Source: Actinomycetota bacterium | GTDB taxonomy: Bacteria; Actinomycetota; Acidimicrobiia; Acidimicrobiales; Ilumatobacteraceae | Assembly (NCBI GenBank): GCA_018882725.1 | Contig: VERK01000003.1 | Coordinates: forward strand, 1-41,522 | Direction of reading: 5' to 3' | Length of the DNA: 41,522 nt | In this document: positions 17,302-25,860 of the stretch, one piece after another | Layout of the letters: each line of letters opens with the position of its first letter | How positions within the stretch are numbered: the first letter of the stretch is position 1 | Program-made: the position numbers and the translations under genes | The notes under the pieces: generated by a model | Databases searched by the model: none | The model's input: only the letters and a program-made list of their open reading frames with translations | Told to the model about the DNA's origin: nothing

Positions 17302-17307
17302 TAGCGT
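17302..17307 (+). promoter_or_regulatory. -10 hexamer TAGCGT for the PEBP lipoprotein gene
   Basis: TAGCGT ends 8 nt before ATG 17316, deciding this start over the track start at 17205. Confidence 0.45.
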
Positions 17308-17315
17308 GTCGGGCG

Positions 17316-17984
17316 ATGACACGCGACACCGATACGACGCGCCGGGGTCGTGCCGTCCTGTTCGGCTTGCTGGGTCTGATTCTCACGGCGTGCTCGACCG
17401 ATGGGCGCGAGATGCGGCCCCCGCGCCCCGACCAGTCGCAGTCGATCATCGAGAGCACCCTCGCCCCGGTTCCCGAATTGGGCGGATTCGATGCCTCGGT
17501 CGCACCCACTCCCGCGCTGACGTTCGCACTCACGCTTCCCTGGTCCGAGGGAGGTCCGATACCGGCCGATTACACGTGTGGCGGATCGGATGTATCGCCC
17601 CCACTCGTCTGGTCGGGCGTCCCGGTCGATACCGCATCGCTGGCCATCGTCGTGACCGACCTCGACGCCACGTCCACCGACGGGCGACCCTTCGTGCACT
17701 GGATCGTGGCCAACATTCCGCCGTCGATCACGGCGATTCCCACCGGAGGCACGATCGCCGGTTCGATCGAGGCCCTGAACGATTTCTCGTCCGTGGAAGT
17801 CCCCCGATCGGGCTGGAGCGGCCCGTGCCCACCCGCTGGCGCAACACACGCGTACTCGTTCGAGATCCGCGCTCTCGATCAATTCGTCGAGTTGTCCGAC
17901 GACAGTCCGGCCGCCGACCTCCTGGCCGCGGTCGACGCCGCCACCGTGGCCACAGCCTCGGGGACGGGCACCGTCGCCGGCTGA
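17316..17984 (+). CDS. PEBP/YbhB-like lipoprotein
   Basis: 222 residues from ATG 17316. The N-terminus is a lipoprotein signal: RRGRAV, a hydrophobic run and the lipobox LTAC. After a low-complexity linker comes a phosphatidylethanolamine-binding (YbhB/YbcL) domain. Its signs are the strand IPADYTCGGSDVSPPLVWSG, the ligand-pocket motif VTDLDA, the PFVHWIVANIP segment and a GWSGPCPPAG turn with YSFEIRALD. The bacterial family binds small anionic or lipid ligands; the physiological role is not established. It is divergent from mca. Confidence 0.88.
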   Translation: MTRDTDTTRRGRAVLFGLLGLILTACSTDGREMRPPRPDQSQSIIESTLAPVPELGGFDASVAPTPALTFALTLPWSEGGPIPADYTCGGSDVSPPLVWSGVPVDTASLAIVVTDLDATSTDGRPFVHWIVANIPPSITAIPTGGTIAGSIEALNDFSSVEVPRSGWSGPCPPAGATHAYSFEIRALDQFVELSDDSPAADLLAAVDAATVATASGTGTVAG

Positions 17985-18067
17985 CCACGCTCCGCGTTCA
18001 GTCGACCACTCCGTGCCACAATGGCTCCATCACCTCCACACCGTCTCCCCCCGACCCAACCCCTGAT

Positions 18068-19684
18068 GTGAACCGCCACGCCGCCGCCTCGGCCGATCTG
18101 GTGGTGGCGGTCGATCGGGAAGGGCGCGTGGTCGACGCCAACCCCGCTGCCCGGCGATTCTCGGAGGGTGCGGTCGGACTGGCCGATCTGGTGGCCGCGA
18201 TTCAGACCCAGATGCCACGCTCGATCACCGAACGGTGGCGCGGCGAGGTCGCTCTGCGCGACTCGCGGAGCAACCCGGTCGTCCTCGACTGCGAAGTGAT
18301 CGTGCACACCGGTTCGGTTCACTGGTCGGCCTGGTGTCGCGACATCACCGAATCGAGTCGCGTTCAGGCCGCCCTCGCCCATCAGGCGACGCACGACCCG
18401 CTCACCAATTTGCCGAATCGCACCCTCTTCTCGCGCCGAGTGGCTGAAGCGATCGAACGCAGTCGGCGCGAAGGCCGCGATCTCGCGGTGATGTACGTCG
18501 ACATCGACCGTCTGAAAGACGTGAACGACACGCTCGGCCACGACTTCGGTGACGTCTTGATCACCACCATCGCGCGCCGCCTCGCCGTGAACACACGCCC
18601 GGGCGACGTGGTCGGTCGCGTCGGGGGCGACGAGTTCGTCGTGTTGTGCGAGCGCACCGATGACGACGAGACCGCACTCGAAGTCGCGCGTCGGATGTGC
18701 TCGGCGTTGTCGGCCCCCGTCGTTCTGCGCGGTATCGAGGTCGCCAGTGGTGCCAGCGTGGGCGTGGCCACGTCGCGCGGCCTCAGCAGGTCGACGTCGT
18801 CGTTCGACGCCGCACAACACTTGATGCAGGACGCCGACACCGCGATGTACCACGCCAAGGCGCGTGGAGGTGGAGCGTCAGCGCTCTTCGACGACGCCAT
18901 GCGCAGCGAAGCGTCCCGTCGCGCCCGGCTGGCCGTCGATCTCGAACGAGCCGTTGGCGAACGGCGACTGCACCTCGAATTCCAGCCGATCGTGCGCGCT
19001 CACGACTCGCGACTGGTCGCCTGCGAAGCACTCTTGCGATGGGAGCATCCGACCGAGGGACTGCTCGCACCGGCAGCCTTCATCGACCTGGCCGAGCAAT
19101 CGGGGCTCATCGTGCCGATCGGCGACTGGGTGCTCGACGAAGCGGCCCGCACGCTCGCCCGGTGGATGGACGAGGGTCGCCTCAATCGAAAGTTCCGCAT
19201 CCACGTGAACGTGTCGGCGCGTCAGGTGGCCGATCCACACTTCGTCGAGAAGGTCACGACCATCACTGGACTGCACGGTCTGACTCCGGCCAATGTCGCA
19301 CTCGAATTCGACGAGACCTTGCTCGGCCGCGACGACACCTTGCGAACCCTGCAGTCGCTGCATCGAATCGGTGTCCAGTTGACGATCGACCACTTCGGTC
19401 GTGGTGGTTCGTCGCTCACCGCCTTGCGCAATGGTCCGGCCGACCACGTGAAACTCGACGCGTCTCTCACCGGGATCGTCGGCTTCGGTGACGATTCACT
19501 GTTCAGGAGCGTCGTTCAACTCGTGCACGCGCTGGCCGCCTCGGTGGTGGCCGAACACGTCACCAGCGCGAGCCAACACGAACGTCTGCGCACGCTCGGC
19601 TGCGACTATCTACAAGGACACCACATCGGCCGGCCCGCGCGGGCCGAGCACTTCTGGGTGGGCGCGCGGTCAGTGGGCGACTGA
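18068..19684 (+). CDS. PAS-GGDEF-EAL cyclic-di-GMP protein with degenerate EAL
   Basis: 538 residues from GTG 18068; the 792-aa track ORF overlaps the PEBP gene in another frame. Residues 5-95 are a PAS-like sensor. Residues 105-275 form a GGDEF domain with intact GGDEF (186-190) and the RxxD inhibitory site (177-180), so it should make c-di-GMP under product control. Residues 290-530 form an EAL domain with EAL (320-322), Asn381, Glu413, Asp441, Lys462, Glu496 and Gln516. The second Asp of DDFG is His442, and the second Glu of AEGVE is Thr499. Phosphodiesterase activity is therefore doubtful. No membrane segment is seen. Its 3' end overlaps the convergent acyl-CoA dehydrogenase gene by 15 bp. 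Confidence 0.9.
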   Translation: MNRHAAASADLVVAVDREGRVVDANPAARRFSEGAVGLADLVAAIQTQMPRSITERWRGEVALRDSRSNPVVLDCEVIVHTGSVHWSAWCRDITESSRVQAALAHQATHDPLTNLPNRTLFSRRVAEAIERSRREGRDLAVMYVDIDRLKDVNDTLGHDFGDVLITTIARRLAVNTRPGDVVGRVGGDEFVVLCERTDDDETALEVARRMCSALSAPVVLRGIEVASGASVGVATSRGLSRSTSSFDAAQHLMQDADTAMYHAKARGGGASALFDDAMRSEASRRARLAVDLERAVGERRLHLEFQPIVRAHDSRLVACEALLRWEHPTEGLLAPAAFIDLAEQSGLIVPIGDWVLDEAARTLARWMDEGRLNRKFRIHVNVSARQVADPHFVEKVTTITGLHGLTPANVALEFDETLLGRDDTLRTLQSLHRIGVQLTIDHFGRGGSSLTALRNGPADHVKLDASLTGIVGFGDDSLFRSVVQLVHALAASVVAEHVTSASQHERLRTLGCDYLQGHHIGRPARAEHFWVGARSVGD

Positions 19685-21001
19685 CACCGCGTCGAGGTAG
19701 TCGGCGAACTTCTCGACCGCCGCCTCGCGACGGGTCGGGACGTGTTCGCGCGACGGATCACTCGCTCGGTAGTTCTTCAGGATCTGACGAGCCACGGTGA
19801 CCTTGTGTACTTCGTCGGGGCCGTCGTAGATACGCGCGGCACGGGCCGCCCGATACATGGCCTCGAGGGGCAGATCGGTGGTGTAGCCGAGGCTGCCGTG
19901 GATCTGAATCGCACGGTCGATCACGTTGTACAGCACCTTGGCACCCCAGAACTTGATGACTCCGATCTCTACTCGCGCATCGCTGTAGTGCTTGCCCGCG
20001 GCGTGCAACTGATCCATCTTCCAGGCGGCCTGGAGAGTGAGCAGACGAGCGGCCTGCATCTCGGCGTAACTCTCGGCGACCCAGTCCTGAATCATCTGCT
20101 TGTCAGCGAGAATGCTGCCGTGGGTGTAACGCGTGAGCGCTCGCTCGCACAGCATGTCGAAGGCGCGTTGGCTCTGACCCAACCAACGCATCGCGTGGTG
20201 GATGCGGCCGGGTCCGAGCCGCTTCTGCGCGAGGGCGAAGCCCTGGCCGATTCCGTCCTGGCCGCCCACGATGTTCTCGAACGGGACGCGCACGTTGTCG
20301 TAGATGATCTCGGCGTGACCACCGGGCTCGCCGGTCTTGTGATCGGGCTCGCCCATGGTGGGAACGTCGCGCACGATGTTCACGCCCGGTGTACGGGTCG
20401 GAACGATGATCATCGAGAAAGCCTTGTACGCGCTGGTGTCGGCATCGCCGGTGCGCGCCATCACGATGAGGAAGTCGCTGATCGATGCGTTGGACGAGAA
20501 CCACTTGTGCCCGTTGATGACCCACTCGTCACCGTCGCGCACCGCCGTGGTCTTGAGGAGAGTCGGGTCGGCGCCCGCGCTCGGCTCGGTCATGCTGAAG
20601 CACGACCGCAACTTTCCTTCGAGCAAGGGCTGCATCCAGGTCTCGCGCTGCTGAGCGGTACCGCCCACGGCGATCAGTTCGGCGTTGCCACTGTCGGGGG
20701 CATTGTTCCCGAAAATGCTCGGCGCGTACACGCACTGGCCGAGGATCTCGTGCATCAAGCCGAGCTTCACCTGCCCGAAGCCGAGCCCGCCCATGTCGGG
20801 TGGAAGGTGGGCAGCCCAGAGCCCGCGCTTCTTCACTTCTTCCTTGAGAGGGGCGGTGACCTTCATGAAGGTTTCACGGCCCTTCGGCGTGCGCCACACG
20901 TCGGCCAGAGTTTCGAGCGGAATGATCTCCTCACGCACGAAACCGCGCATCCACTCGAGTTTCGCTTCGAACTCGGGCTCGGTCTGGAAGTCCCATGCCA
21001 T
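19670..21001 (-). CDS. Acyl-CoA dehydrogenase (FadE family)
   Basis: 443 residues from ATG 21001, preceded at 6 nt by AGGGGGA. Acyl-CoA dehydrogenase features are clear: an N-terminal helical domain, the FAD-contact strand CFSMTEPSAGADP, WVINGHKWFSS and ALTRYTHGS. The C-terminal region contains QIHGSLGYTTDLPLEAMYRAAR and IYDGPDEVHKVTVARQIL. The pattern resembles the ACAD10/11-like FadE group that handles longer or branched acyl-CoAs. Substrate is inference. It is divergent from the rhomboid gene, with a 145-bp intergenic region. Confidence 0.9.
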   Translation of the reverse strand: MAWDFQTEPEFEAKLEWMRGFVREEIIPLETLADVWRTPKGRETFMKVTAPLKEEVKKRGLWAAHLPPDMGGLGFGQVKLGLMHEILGQCVYAPSIFGNNAPDSGNAELIAVGGTAQQRETWMQPLLEGKLRSCFSMTEPSAGADPTLLKTTAVRDGDEWVINGHKWFSSNASISDFLIVMARTGDADTSAYKAFSMIIVPTRTPGVNIVRDVPTMGEPDHKTGEPGGHAEIIYDNVRVPFENIVGGQDGIGQGFALAQKRLGPGRIHHAMRWLGQSQRAFDMLCERALTRYTHGSILADKQMIQDWVAESYAEMQAARLLTLQAAWKMDQLHAAGKHYSDARVEIGVIKFWGAKVLYNVIDRAIQIHGSLGYTTDLPLEAMYRAARAARIYDGPDEVHKVTVARQILKNYRASDPSREHVPTRREAAVEKFADYLDAVSVAH

Positions 21002-21146
21002 GGCGTTCCCCCTGTCTGATGGCGCTCAGTGCGCACTGTGTCGAAAGTTTCGGCACCGCGACGCCCCCGCGCCCGGCCCGACCCCGATGACCGTAGCAAG
21101 ACGGGGTACCGTGATCATCACGCTGCTGTCGCGCTGACTTCACGAC

Positions 21147-22001
21147 ATGACCGAGTTCCCCCCGCCTCAACTTCCTGCGTGCACACGTCACCCCGATCGG
21201 CTCACTGGTCGGTCGTGCACTCGCTGTGGTCGTCCGGCGTGCAGCGACTGTCTCGTTTCCGTGACCGTCGGTAGTCACTGCACCGAATGCGTGAGGGCCA
21301 GTCGACCGGCGGCTTCGGTTCGAGTGCGCGACTGGAACGCACGTCAGTCCATCGCCGTCACACTCGTGCTCATTGGCATCAATCTGGCCGTCTTCGCGTG
21401 GGTACTGATGGGTGACGTCTCATCGGCCGGATTCACCGATCGTCCGAGCGATCGGGAGATCGATCTCGGTCTCAGCAAATGGCTTCTGCAGGACGCGGCG
21501 GGCTGGTACCGCCTGGTGTCGGCCGGGTTCCTCCACTTCGGTCTGCTCCATCTCGCGATGAACATGATCCTCCTGTATCAACTCGGTCAGATGCTCGAAC
21601 CCGCGCTCGGTCGTGTCCGCTTCGGGTTGCTGTACTTCGCGTCGTTGCTCGGCGGTTCACTCGGTGCACTCGTGATCCAAGGCAACGCCGGCGGATTGCA
21701 CGGTGGCGCCTCCGGCGCCGTGTTCGGCCTGATGTCCGCGGCCGCGGTGGGTCTGCAACGACGGGGCGTCAACGTGTTCCAGACCGGTATCGGCGCGACC
21801 CTCGTGATCAACCTGCTGCTGACGTTCACCATCCCAGGCATCTCGATCGGAGGTCACCTCGGAGGTGCGGCCGCCGGCGCCGTGTGCGGTGCGGTGATGC
21901 TGGCCCCGACGTGGCGACGGACCCCGAGTTGGAGTTCTTACGCGGTGCCGATCGCCGTCGCGGTGGTGTCGTTCGTGGCCAGCGTGGCCGTAGCGGCCTG
22001 A
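21147..22001 (+). CDS. Rhomboid intramembrane serine protease with N-terminal B-box-type zinc finger
   Basis: 284 residues. Residues 12-50 hold a Cys/His array (CTRHPDR, CTRCGRPAC, CSDC, CTEC) of the B-box type common in actinobacterial rhomboids. Then come about seven membrane segments with the rhomboid motifs HLAMNM (Asn139), GGASGAVFGL (catalytic Ser189) and GGHLGGAAAG (catalytic His237). The catalytic dyad is complete. It should cleave membrane proteins within the bilayer; the partner is unknown and the zinc finger may recruit it. The 3' end overlaps the convergent DUF4031 gene by 64 bp. Confidence 0.93.
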   Translation: MTEFPPPQLPACTRHPDRLTGRSCTRCGRPACSDCLVSVTVGSHCTECVRASRPAASVRVRDWNARQSIAVTLVLIGINLAVFAWVLMGDVSSAGFTDRPSDREIDLGLSKWLLQDAAGWYRLVSAGFLHFGLLHLAMNMILLYQLGQMLEPALGRVRFGLLYFASLLGGSLGALVIQGNAGGLHGGASGAVFGLMSAAAVGLQRRGVNVFQTGIGATLVINLLLTFTIPGISIGGHLGGAAAGAVCGAVMLAPTWRRTPSWSSYAVPIAVAVVSFVASVAVAA

Positions 22002-22273
22002 ACCTCGCCACGGCGCAGACGCGGAGCGACACGCAGTCCACTGGTGCGCAGAATCGACACGATCTGTCGGCTGGTCACTTCACGTGCGCCGAGGTCGACC
22101 GCCATGGTCCGATACTCGTCGGGCAAGTCGTAGTGATCGAGGTGGAACGCTCGTCGCGACACGCCGAGTCCGAAGGCGAACTCGTGGAGCTCGTCGAGGT
22201 GCAGATCGCTGACGAGGTGACACCAACGGCGGTCGCGGAACCACCAGGCGGCCGGATCGACGTAGAGAGTCAG
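21938..22273 (-). CDS. DUF4031 protein, probable CTG start coupled to upstream stop
   Basis: Reading upstream of the track ORF (GTG 22162) in the same frame gives TLYVDPAAWWFRDRRWCHLV and SDLHLDELHEFAFGLG. This is the typical N-terminus of DUF4031 proteins, which begin with M, a short strand and a DP motif. No ATG, GTG or TTG occurs in frame between this segment and at least 22420. The only sensible start is CTG 22273, which overlaps the stop of the preceding small gene as CTGA and gives 111 residues. The GTG 22162 form (74 aa) would lose a third of the domain. The function of DUF4031 is unknown. The C-terminal 21 codons lie opposite the end of the rhomboid gene. Confidence 0.72.
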   Translation of the reverse strand: MTLYVDPAAWWFRDRRWCHLVSDLHLDELHEFAFGLGVSRRAFHLDHYDLPDEYRTMAVDLGAREVTSRQIVSILRTSGLRVAPRLRRGEVQAATATLATNDTTATAIGTA

Positions 22274-22404
22274 CGGCGGCGGTTCTTGCGCACGCGAACC
22301 GGAACGGGCTTGGGTGAATCGACGCGAATTCCGGTGGCACCAATGCCGACCGCGGCGCCGACGGCCGTGCCGACCACGACCAGGTTCACGATCCAGGAAG
22401 CCAT
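22270..22404 (-). CDS. Small single-span membrane protein
   Basis: 44 residues from ATG 22404, too short for the track in its own right; it is the tail of the 202-aa ORF 22270..22878. One hydrophobic helix (residues 4-27) is followed by a basic tail ending KNRRR. This suggests an inner-membrane peptide with a cytoplasmic positive C-terminus. I recognise no family. Two things support reality: a TACGGT hexamer ends exactly 6 nt before the ATG, and its stop overlaps the start of the DUF4031 gene. Confidence 0.5.
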   Translation of the reverse strand: MASWIVNLVVVGTAVGAAVGIGATGIRVDSPKPVPVRVRKNRRR

Positions 22405-22410
22405 GCCCAC

Positions 22411-22416
22411 ACCGTA
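22411..22416 (-). promoter_or_regulatory. -10 hexamer TACGGT for the small membrane protein / DUF4031 pair
   Basis: Minus-strand TACGGT ends 6 nt before ATG 22404. This would make a leaderless two-gene transcript separate from fmdB. Confidence 0.45.
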
Positions 22417-22447
22417 CTCGTCGGCCGTGCGTGAGTGCTGGCGGAGG

Positions 22448-22669
22448 TCAGTGCGCGCAGCCGCAGCCCGAGCCGCAACCGCCACCCGATGACGGTGCGG
22501 GCGAGGCGGCCGGAGCCGACCCTCCACCCACCGAAGCGAAGACCGAGAGCAGACGCACCGCACCCGGATGCCCCTCGGGACACGTCGCGGGGTCGCTGGC
22601 TTCGGACATCGGACGGCGGACCTCGAAGGTCGATTCGCAGGTTCGACAGCGGAACTCGTACAGCGGCAT
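22448..22669 (-). CDS. FmdB-family putative regulatory zinc-ribbon protein
   Basis: 73 residues. The N-terminus MPLYEFRCRTC with CPEGH downstream (Cys8, Cys11, Cys30, His34) is the FmdB zinc ribbon. It is followed by a low-complexity Gly/Ser/Ala stretch and a Cys-rich tail (GGGCGSGCGCAH) seen in many homologues. FmdB is linked to amidase/formamidase gene regulation in some methylotrophs, but the wider family is uncharacterised. It is divergent from the DUF3039 gene. Confidence 0.87.
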   Translation of the reverse strand: MPLYEFRCRTCESTFEVRRPMSEASDPATCPEGHPGAVRLLSVFASVGGGSAPAASPAPSSGGGCGSGCGCAH

Positions 22670-22676
22670 CGGCCAC

Positions 22677-22682
22677 AGTGTA
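22677..22682 (-). promoter_or_regulatory. -10 hexamer TACACT for the fmdB-like gene
   Basis: Minus-strand TACACT ends 7 nt before ATG 22669. Confidence 0.45.
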
Positions 22683-22704
22683 GGTCTCTGGTTGACTGGT
22701 CGTC

Positions 22705-22992
22705 ATGGCCGCGATCACCGAGACGGATTTCCGGACCGACGTCCGGACCGAGAACGTTCCGCAGACCGGTCGGCCCGACTGCGCCCACATCGTGAAGGTC
22801 GGCCCGGGCGAAACCGCGGCCGCCAAGGTTCTGGAGGCCCGCGTCATGGGCACACCCCTCGAAGCGCTCTGTGGCCACGTCTGGGTCCCGTCACGCGATC
22901 CGAAATCACTCCCGCTGTGCGAGGAGTGCAAGAACATCTACGAGATGTACAAGTCGTTCAACGACGGGTTGAACGACACACCGGGCGAATGA
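22705..22992 (+). CDS. DUF3039 protein
   Basis: 95 residues. The pattern DCAHIVKVGPGE, then TPLEALCGHVWVPSRDP and LCEECKNIYEMYK, is DUF3039, a small actinobacterial family whose conserved His and Cys residues probably bind a metal. The function is unknown. The spread of this family is one reason to place the sequence in the Actinomycetota. It heads a short plus-strand run with a NUDIX protein and a LysE exporter. Confidence 0.85.
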   Translation: MAAITETDFRTDVRTENVPQTGRPDCAHIVKVGPGETAAAKVLEARVMGTPLEALCGHVWVPSRDPKSLPLCEECKNIYEMYKSFNDGLNDTPGE

Positions 22993-23022
22993 GCACCGAC
23001 GACTGAGCCCGGCGACTTCTTC

Positions 23023-23511
23023 GTGTCCACTCCACTGCGCATTCGACCGGCCGCGCGCGCCCTCGTGATCACTCCGGCCGCGCGAGTTCTGCTCGTACGT
23101 TTCGAGTTCCCAGCCGGCTCGCGTTGGGCACTACCCGGTGGTGGCCTCGAACCCGGTGAAGATCACGTGGCCGCGCTGCGTCGCGAGTTACGTGAGGAAG
23201 TCGGACTCGTCGATTCCGCCATCGGTCCACACATCTGGACCCGAGAGCATCACGTGAAATTCATCAACGGACAGTGGGACGGACAACGCGAGCACATTCA
23301 CGTCGTCGAAGTCGACGAGGAGTTCGAACCCGCGCCGGCTCTCCCCTGGTCGACGCTCAACGAGGAATACATGTTCGAACTTCGGTGGTGGAGTATCGAC
23401 GAGATGCGAACGCGCGACGACATCTGGTGGGTGCCGCGCGCCCTCCCCGACCTCATTGACGACGTCGTCCGCACCGGAGTGCCTTCTTCTCCCGTCGACG
23501 TCGAGCCGTAG
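23023..23511 (+). CDS. NUDIX hydrolase
   Basis: 162 residues from GTG 23023. The NUDIX box is complete: GGGLEPGEDHVAALRRELRE followed by EVGL. The flanking strands ARALVITPAARVLLVRFE and WALP are typical of MutT-like housecleaning enzymes that hydrolyse nucleoside diphosphate derivatives. The substrate cannot be predicted. The stop TAG is part of the -10 hexamer of the LysE gene. Confidence 0.88.
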   Translation: MSTPLRIRPAARALVITPAARVLLVRFEFPAGSRWALPGGGLEPGEDHVAALRRELREEVGLVDSAIGPHIWTREHHVKFINGQWDGQREHIHVVEVDEEFEPAPALPWSTLNEEYMFELRWWSIDEMRTRDDIWWVPRALPDLIDDVVRTGVPSSPVDVEP

Positions 23512-23514
23512 AGT
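23509..23514 (+). promoter_or_regulatory. -10 hexamer TAGAGT for the LysE gene, overlapping the NUDIX stop
   Basis: The NUDIX stop TAG forms the first half of TAGAGT, which ends 6 nt before GTG 23521. Confidence 0.45.
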
Positions 23515-23520
23515 GGCCCC

Positions 23521-24150
23521 GTGCCCGACCTGAGTTCGATCGTCACCTTCGCCATCGCGTCGGTCGCGCTCCTTCTCATCCCCGGCCCGGCCGTGATCTA
23601 CGTGCTCAACCGCTCGGTGTCCGACGGACGCGAAGTCGGACTGGCCGCGGTAGCCGGTCTCGAGCTCGGCAACTTCGTGCACGTGGTGGCCGCCACCGCC
23701 GGACTCTCGGCGGTACTCGCCACCTCGGCCACCGCCTTCAACGCGGTGAAGTGGCTCGGCGCCGCCTATCTCGTGTTCGTAGGCCTACGAACCTTGGCCA
23801 CCAAACCCCGCGCGGTGTCGGGCGACTCGGCTTCGGTGAGTCGGCGACGCTCGTTCAGTCAGGGCGTGATCGTCAACACCTTGAACCCGAAAGTCGCACT
23901 CTTCTTCTTGTCGTACCTTCCGCAGTTCATCGACCCCGACAATGGTGCGGCCTGGTCCCAGGCTCTCGTTCTCGGATCGATCTTCGTGGCCATCGGCTGT
24001 CTCACCGACGGCATGTACGCACTCACCGCCAGCGCACTTCGCACGGTTCTGCTACGTGGCCGCACACTTCCGTTCGTGCAGCGCTACGTAGCCGGCACAG
24101 TGTTCGTGGCGCTGGGCGTGGTGGCTGCCACCACCAAACGCTCGCACTAG
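23521..24150 (+). CDS. LysE/RhtB family amino-acid exporter
   Basis: 209 residues from GTG 23521, about six membrane spans. The family signature near the N-terminus is present: [20 protein letters not shown] second conserved region follows ([20 protein letters not shown]). LysE-family proteins export lysine, threonine, homoserine lactone or similar small molecules. The substrate is unknown. It converges on ilvD, and the two stop codons share the palindrome CTAG. Confidence 0.92.
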   Translation: MPDLSSIVTFAIASVALLLIPGPAVIYVLNRSVSDGREVGLAAVAGLELGNFVHVVAATAGLSAVLATSATAFNAVKWLGAAYLVFVGLRTLATKPRAVSGDSASVSRRRSFSQGVIVNTLNPKVALFFLSYLPQFIDPDNGAAWSQALVLGSIFVAIGCLTDGMYALTASALRTVLLRGRTLPFVQRYVAGTVFVALGVVAATTKRSH

Positions 24151-25853
24151 AGCAGGTTGGTGATGGCGCCCTTTTCGGCGCCTTGAGCGAGCCGCGCGTA
24201 CTTGCCGAGTACTCCACTCGTGTACCGCGGTGCGTTGGGCGTCCAACCCTGGCGGCGCCGTGTCATCTCGGCCTCGTCGACCAGCAAGTCGAGCGCGAGC
24301 GACGAGACGTCGATACGAATGCGGTCGCCGTCACGCACGAAGGCAATGGGGCCGCCGTCGACTGCTTCGGGGGCCACGTGGCCGATGCAGAAGCCCCACG
24401 TGCCGCCGCTGAAACGTCCATCGGTGATGAGCGCACAGTCGGCACCGCGACCCGCGCCTTTCAGTGCCCCGGTGATGGCCAACATCTCACGCATACCCGG
24501 GCCACCCTTGGGTCCTTCGTAACGGATCACGAGAACGGTGTTGGGCTGAATCTCGCCGGCCATGATGGCCGCCATCGCGCCGTCTTCTCCGTCGAAAACG
24601 CGGGCCGAACCTTCGAACTTGCGTTGCTCGGGAGTGAGGCCGGCGACCTTTACCACCGAGCCCTTGGGTGCGAGCGAACCGCTGAGCACCACGATGCCAC
24701 CCTCGGCGCTGATCGGCGCGTCGATCGGATGCACAACGACACCATCGGGCGCCGGAGGATCAATTTCGGCCAGGTTCTCAGCCATGGTGCGCCCGGTGCA
24801 CGTGAGCACGTCACCGTGCAGCAATCCGGCGTCGAGGAGATGCTTCAGAACGACCGGTACACCGCCCACGCGGTGCAGGTCGGTCATGTGGAACTTGCCA
24901 CCCGGCTTCATGTCGGCGAAGTGCGGCACGCGGGCAGCAATCGTGTTGAACTCCTCGAGCGTCAAGTCGACGCCAGCCTCGTTGGCAATGGCCAAGAGGT
25001 GCAGCACCGCGTTGGTGCTTCCGCCCAGCGCATTGGTGAGCGCGATCGCGTTCTCGAAGGCCTTCTTGGTGAGGATGTCGCGCGGACGAATGCCGAGCCG
25101 AAGCATGTTCACAACGGCCTCACCGGCTCGACGCGCATCGTCCTCACGACTGCGATCGACCGCGGGAGCTGAGGCCGAGCCGGGCAACGAGAGCCCGAGC
25201 GCCTCACCGATCGACGACATCGTGTTAGCGGTGAACATGCCGCCGCACGCGCCTTCACCCGGGCAGGCCGCCTTCTCGATGGCGGTCAATTCGTCTTCCG
25301 ACATGGTGCCAGCCGCACACGCACCAATCGCTTCGAACACTGTGGTGATGTCGATGTTCTTGCCGTTGTGCTGACCGGGCAAGGTGGATCCGTTGTAGAC
25401 GAACACCGCCGGCAGATTGAGGCGAGCGATCGCCATCATCATGCCGGGCATGCTCTTGTCACATCCGCCAGTGGCGACGAGGCCGTCGAGCCGTTCGGCG
25501 TGCATCACGGCTTCCACCGAATCGCAGATCACCTCGCGACTCACGAGAGATGCGCGCATACCTTCGTGGCCCATCGAGATTCCATCGCTCACCGTGATGG
25601 TTCCGAACTCGAGAGGAACACCACCCGCGGCACGGACACCCACCTTGGCGGCCTCGGTGAGACGGCGCAACGACATGTTGCACGGCGTGATCTCGTTCCA
25701 CGACGAGGCGACACCAACCTGCGGTTTGGCCCAGTCGTCGTCGGTCAGACCGACCGCGCGCAACATCGCACGAGCGGCCGCCTTCTGAATGCCGTCGGTG
25801 ACATCACGACTGCGGGGTTTGACATCGACCGGAGTTCCGTCTGCGGGCGCCAT
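24147..25853 (-). CDS. ilvD: Dihydroxy-acid dehydratase
   Basis: 568 residues from ATG 25853. The three iron-sulfur ligands of the IlvD/Edd family are present: Cys58 (TPCNMSL), Cys131 (GGCDKSMPG) and Cys203 ([12 protein letters not shown]). The C-terminal [12 protein letters not shown] motif is also intact. It dehydrates 2,3-dihydroxy-isovalerate and its isoleucine-pathway homologue to 2-keto acids in branched-chain amino-acid synthesis. No other ilv gene is nearby. TACCGT, 7 nt upstream, supports ATG 25853 over GTG 25862, which lies inside the hexamer. Confidence 0.95.
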   Translation of the reverse strand: MAPADGTPVDVKPRSRDVTDGIQKAAARAMLRAVGLTDDDWAKPQVGVASSWNEITPCNMSLRRLTEAAKVGVRAAGGVPLEFGTITVSDGISMGHEGMRASLVSREVICDSVEAVMHAERLDGLVATGGCDKSMPGMMMAIARLNLPAVFVYNGSTLPGQHNGKNIDITTVFEAIGACAAGTMSEDELTAIEKAACPGEGACGGMFTANTMSSIGEALGLSLPGSASAPAVDRSREDDARRAGEAVVNMLRLGIRPRDILTKKAFENAIALTNALGGSTNAVLHLLAIANEAGVDLTLEEFNTIAARVPHFADMKPGGKFHMTDLHRVGGVPVVLKHLLDAGLLHGDVLTCTGRTMAENLAEIDPPAPDGVVVHPIDAPISAEGGIVVLSGSLAPKGSVVKVAGLTPEQRKFEGSARVFDGEDGAMAAIMAGEIQPNTVLVIRYEGPKGGPGMREMLAITGALKGAGRGADCALITDGRFSGGTWGFCIGHVAPEAVDGGPIAFVRDGDRIRIDVSSLALDLLVDEAEMTRRRQGWTPNAPRYTSGVLGKYARLAQGAEKGAITNLL

Positions 25854-25860
25854 GCCCTCC

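Noticed and set aside
17306-19684. 792-aa plus ORF as one protein
   Set aside because: The first 250 residues are an Arg/Ser-rich shadow of the PEBP lipoprotein gene; the real protein starts at about GTG 18068.
19742-21019. Long antisense ORF (425 aa) opposite acyl-CoA dehydrogenase; likewise 23751-25172 and 36218-37372
   Set aside because: High-G+C shadow frames with no recognisable domain, opposite well-conserved enzymes.
21002-21146. Largest intergenic region tested for a tRNA, small RNA or riboswitch
   Set aside because: No cloverleaf, no conserved riboswitch core and no strong hairpin with T-run found by eye.
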